This document shows positions 6,271 to 6,943 of a stretch of DNA of 6,943 nt, piece after piece. Origin of the DNA: Bacillota bacterium (lineage in GTDB: Bacteria; Bacillota; Clostridia; Lachnospirales; Lachnospiraceae). The notes beneath the pieces were generated by a model that searched no databases, had not been told where the DNA came from, and saw nothing but the letters and a program-made list of their open reading frames with translations. The DNA lies in contig JAEWEO010000062.1 in assembly GCA_023389295.1 (NCBI GenBank), positions 1 through 6,943 on the forward strand. The letters are read 5' to 3'. Position numbers and translations under genes: made by a program. How positions within the stretch are numbered: position 1 is the stretch's first letter; every line of letters begins with the position of its first letter.

Positions 6271-6943
6271 TTACTTCTGACGAATTTCTGTTAAGGCGGA
6301 CTCAAGCTGTTCCAATGCCTTTTGTAAGATGGATCTTGGACAGGCTATATTGACACGTTCAAATCCTTCTCCGCTTGCGCCGAAGATGTGTCCAGGATCC
6401 AACCATAGCTTTGCCTTATAAACAATCAGTTGTTCCATCTCTTTTCTACTTAGCTTAAGCTCGGTACAATCTAGCCAAATTAAATAGGTACCTTGTGGTT
6501 CTACCAGCTTAATGCCGGGAAGTCGATTGCTAACAAAATTACGCAAAAAGTTCAAATTATCATAGAGATAGGCTTTTAACTGTGTAAGCCACAAATCCCC
6601 ATATTCATATGCAGCTTTACAAGCAGCAAGACCAACGGTATTTAACTGGCTGTAGCCACTAGCTTCCAGTTCAAGATTGAATTTATCCCGAAGTTTCTTA
6701 TTTTTAATAAAGATATTAGATATCTGTAAGCCTGCCAGGTTGAAGGTTTTGCTTGGAGAAGTACATAGGATGCAGTTATCTGCGATTTCCTCGTTAATGC
6801 CGGCAAATATGGTATGATGATAGCCTGGGTAAGTGAAATCACAATGAATTTCATCGGATACAACGATCACCTTATGTTTTAGACAGATTTCACCGAGCCG
6901 AGTTAGTTCCTCCAATGACCATACACGTCCCACAGGGTTATGT
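6271..6943 (-). CDS. PatB/MalY-type PLP-dependent C-S lyase (aminotransferase class I/II fold), 5' end missing
   Basis: The C-terminal part (about 223 residues) of a fold-type I PLP enzyme runs off the right edge. The first residues seen are HNPVGRVWSLEEL, a conserved block in the middle of this family. The GTG at 6931-6933 codes for the V in it and is not a start. VVSDEIHCDF carries the aspartate that contacts the PLP ring nitrogen. SPSKTFNLAGLQ holds the lysine that forms the internal aldimine. The motif RVNIACPR carries the arginine that binds the substrate carboxylate. Together these match the PatB/MalY group, cystathionine beta-lyase-like enzymes that cleave cystathionine or cysteine to a thiol, pyruvate and ammonia. 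Family members are about 390 residues, so roughly 165 are missing. The gene is convergent with the secreted-protein gene and unrelated to it in function as far as can be seen. An aminotransferase role is possible but less likely given the motifs. Confidence 0.9.
   Translation of the reverse strand, partial: HNPVGRVWSLEELTRLGEICLKHKVIVVSDEIHCDFTYPGYHHTIFAGINEEIADNCILCTSPSKTFNLAGLQISNIFIKNKKLRDKFNLELEASGYSQLNTVGLAACKAAYEYGDLWLTQLKAYLYDNLNFLRNFVSNRLPGIKLVEPQGTYLIWLDCTELKLSRKEMEQLIVYKAKLWLDPGHIFGASGEGFERVNIACPRSILQKALEQLESALTEIRQK

Noticed and set aside
6642..6863. A 73-codon open frame on the - strand in another frame of the PatB-like gene
   Set aside because: It lies wholly inside the coding sequence of the PatB-like enzyme, whose frame carries all the conserved motifs. 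It is a shadow.
6931..6933. GTG as the start codon of the PatB-like gene
   Set aside because: The frame stays open to the window edge and encodes HNPVGR, a conserved internal block of the family. The gene is truncated by the window.

Overview
The window looks like part of a chromosome from an AT-rich, low-GC Gram-positive anaerobe, most likely a Clostridia/Lachnospiraceae relative. The pointers are strong AGGAGG-type ribosome binding sites, A/T-biased third codon positions, Firmicutes-like protein sequences (a PatB-type C-S lyase, a Big_3/FN3 secreted protein with a Gram-positive-style signal peptide) and long GC-hairpin plus T-tract terminators. The species cannot be fixed from the sequence alone.

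Left part (1-1703): the end of an L-rhamnose catabolic operon. The last 29 codons of what is probably rhamnulokinase (rhaB) are followed by a complete L-rhamnose isomerase (rhaA). The 3' end of rhaA, including its stop codon, sits inside a degenerate tandem array (43-nt period made of 21/22-nt half-units, with alternating CTTAGT and ACTAAG words). A long-stem intrinsic terminator follows.

Middle part (1819-3759): a divergent pair. A dihydrodipicolinate-synthase-family gene runs leftward and an AraC-family regulator runs rightward. The 162-bp gap between them holds a 14-bp perfect palindrome and a 10-bp direct repeat at exactly 21-bp spacing, overlapping a good promoter for the regulator. This is the layout of an AraC-type operator. 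The enzyme keeps every DHDPS catalytic residue at E. coli numbering but has lost several of the lysine-feedback residues and carries a short charged C-terminal tail, so it may be a regulated paralogue and not the housekeeping DapA.

Right part (3760-6943): an intergenic region with a second direct repeat (about 20 bp, 22-bp period) just upstream of a TTGACA promoter leads into a 703-residue secreted protein: signal peptide, Big_3 Ig-like domain, three FN3 domains and a C-terminal region with about five propeller-like repeats. It is not anchored by any visible sortase signal. After a 14-bp-stem terminator comes a convergent PatB/MalY-type PLP enzyme, cut off by the right edge of the window.

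Working picture (inference): rhaBA are one unit. The AraC-family protein probably controls itself, the divergent DHDPS-like gene and perhaps the secreted protein downstream. Nothing in the sequence directly links this regulator to rhamnose. No RNA genes, insertion sequences, CRISPR arrays or phage genes were seen.
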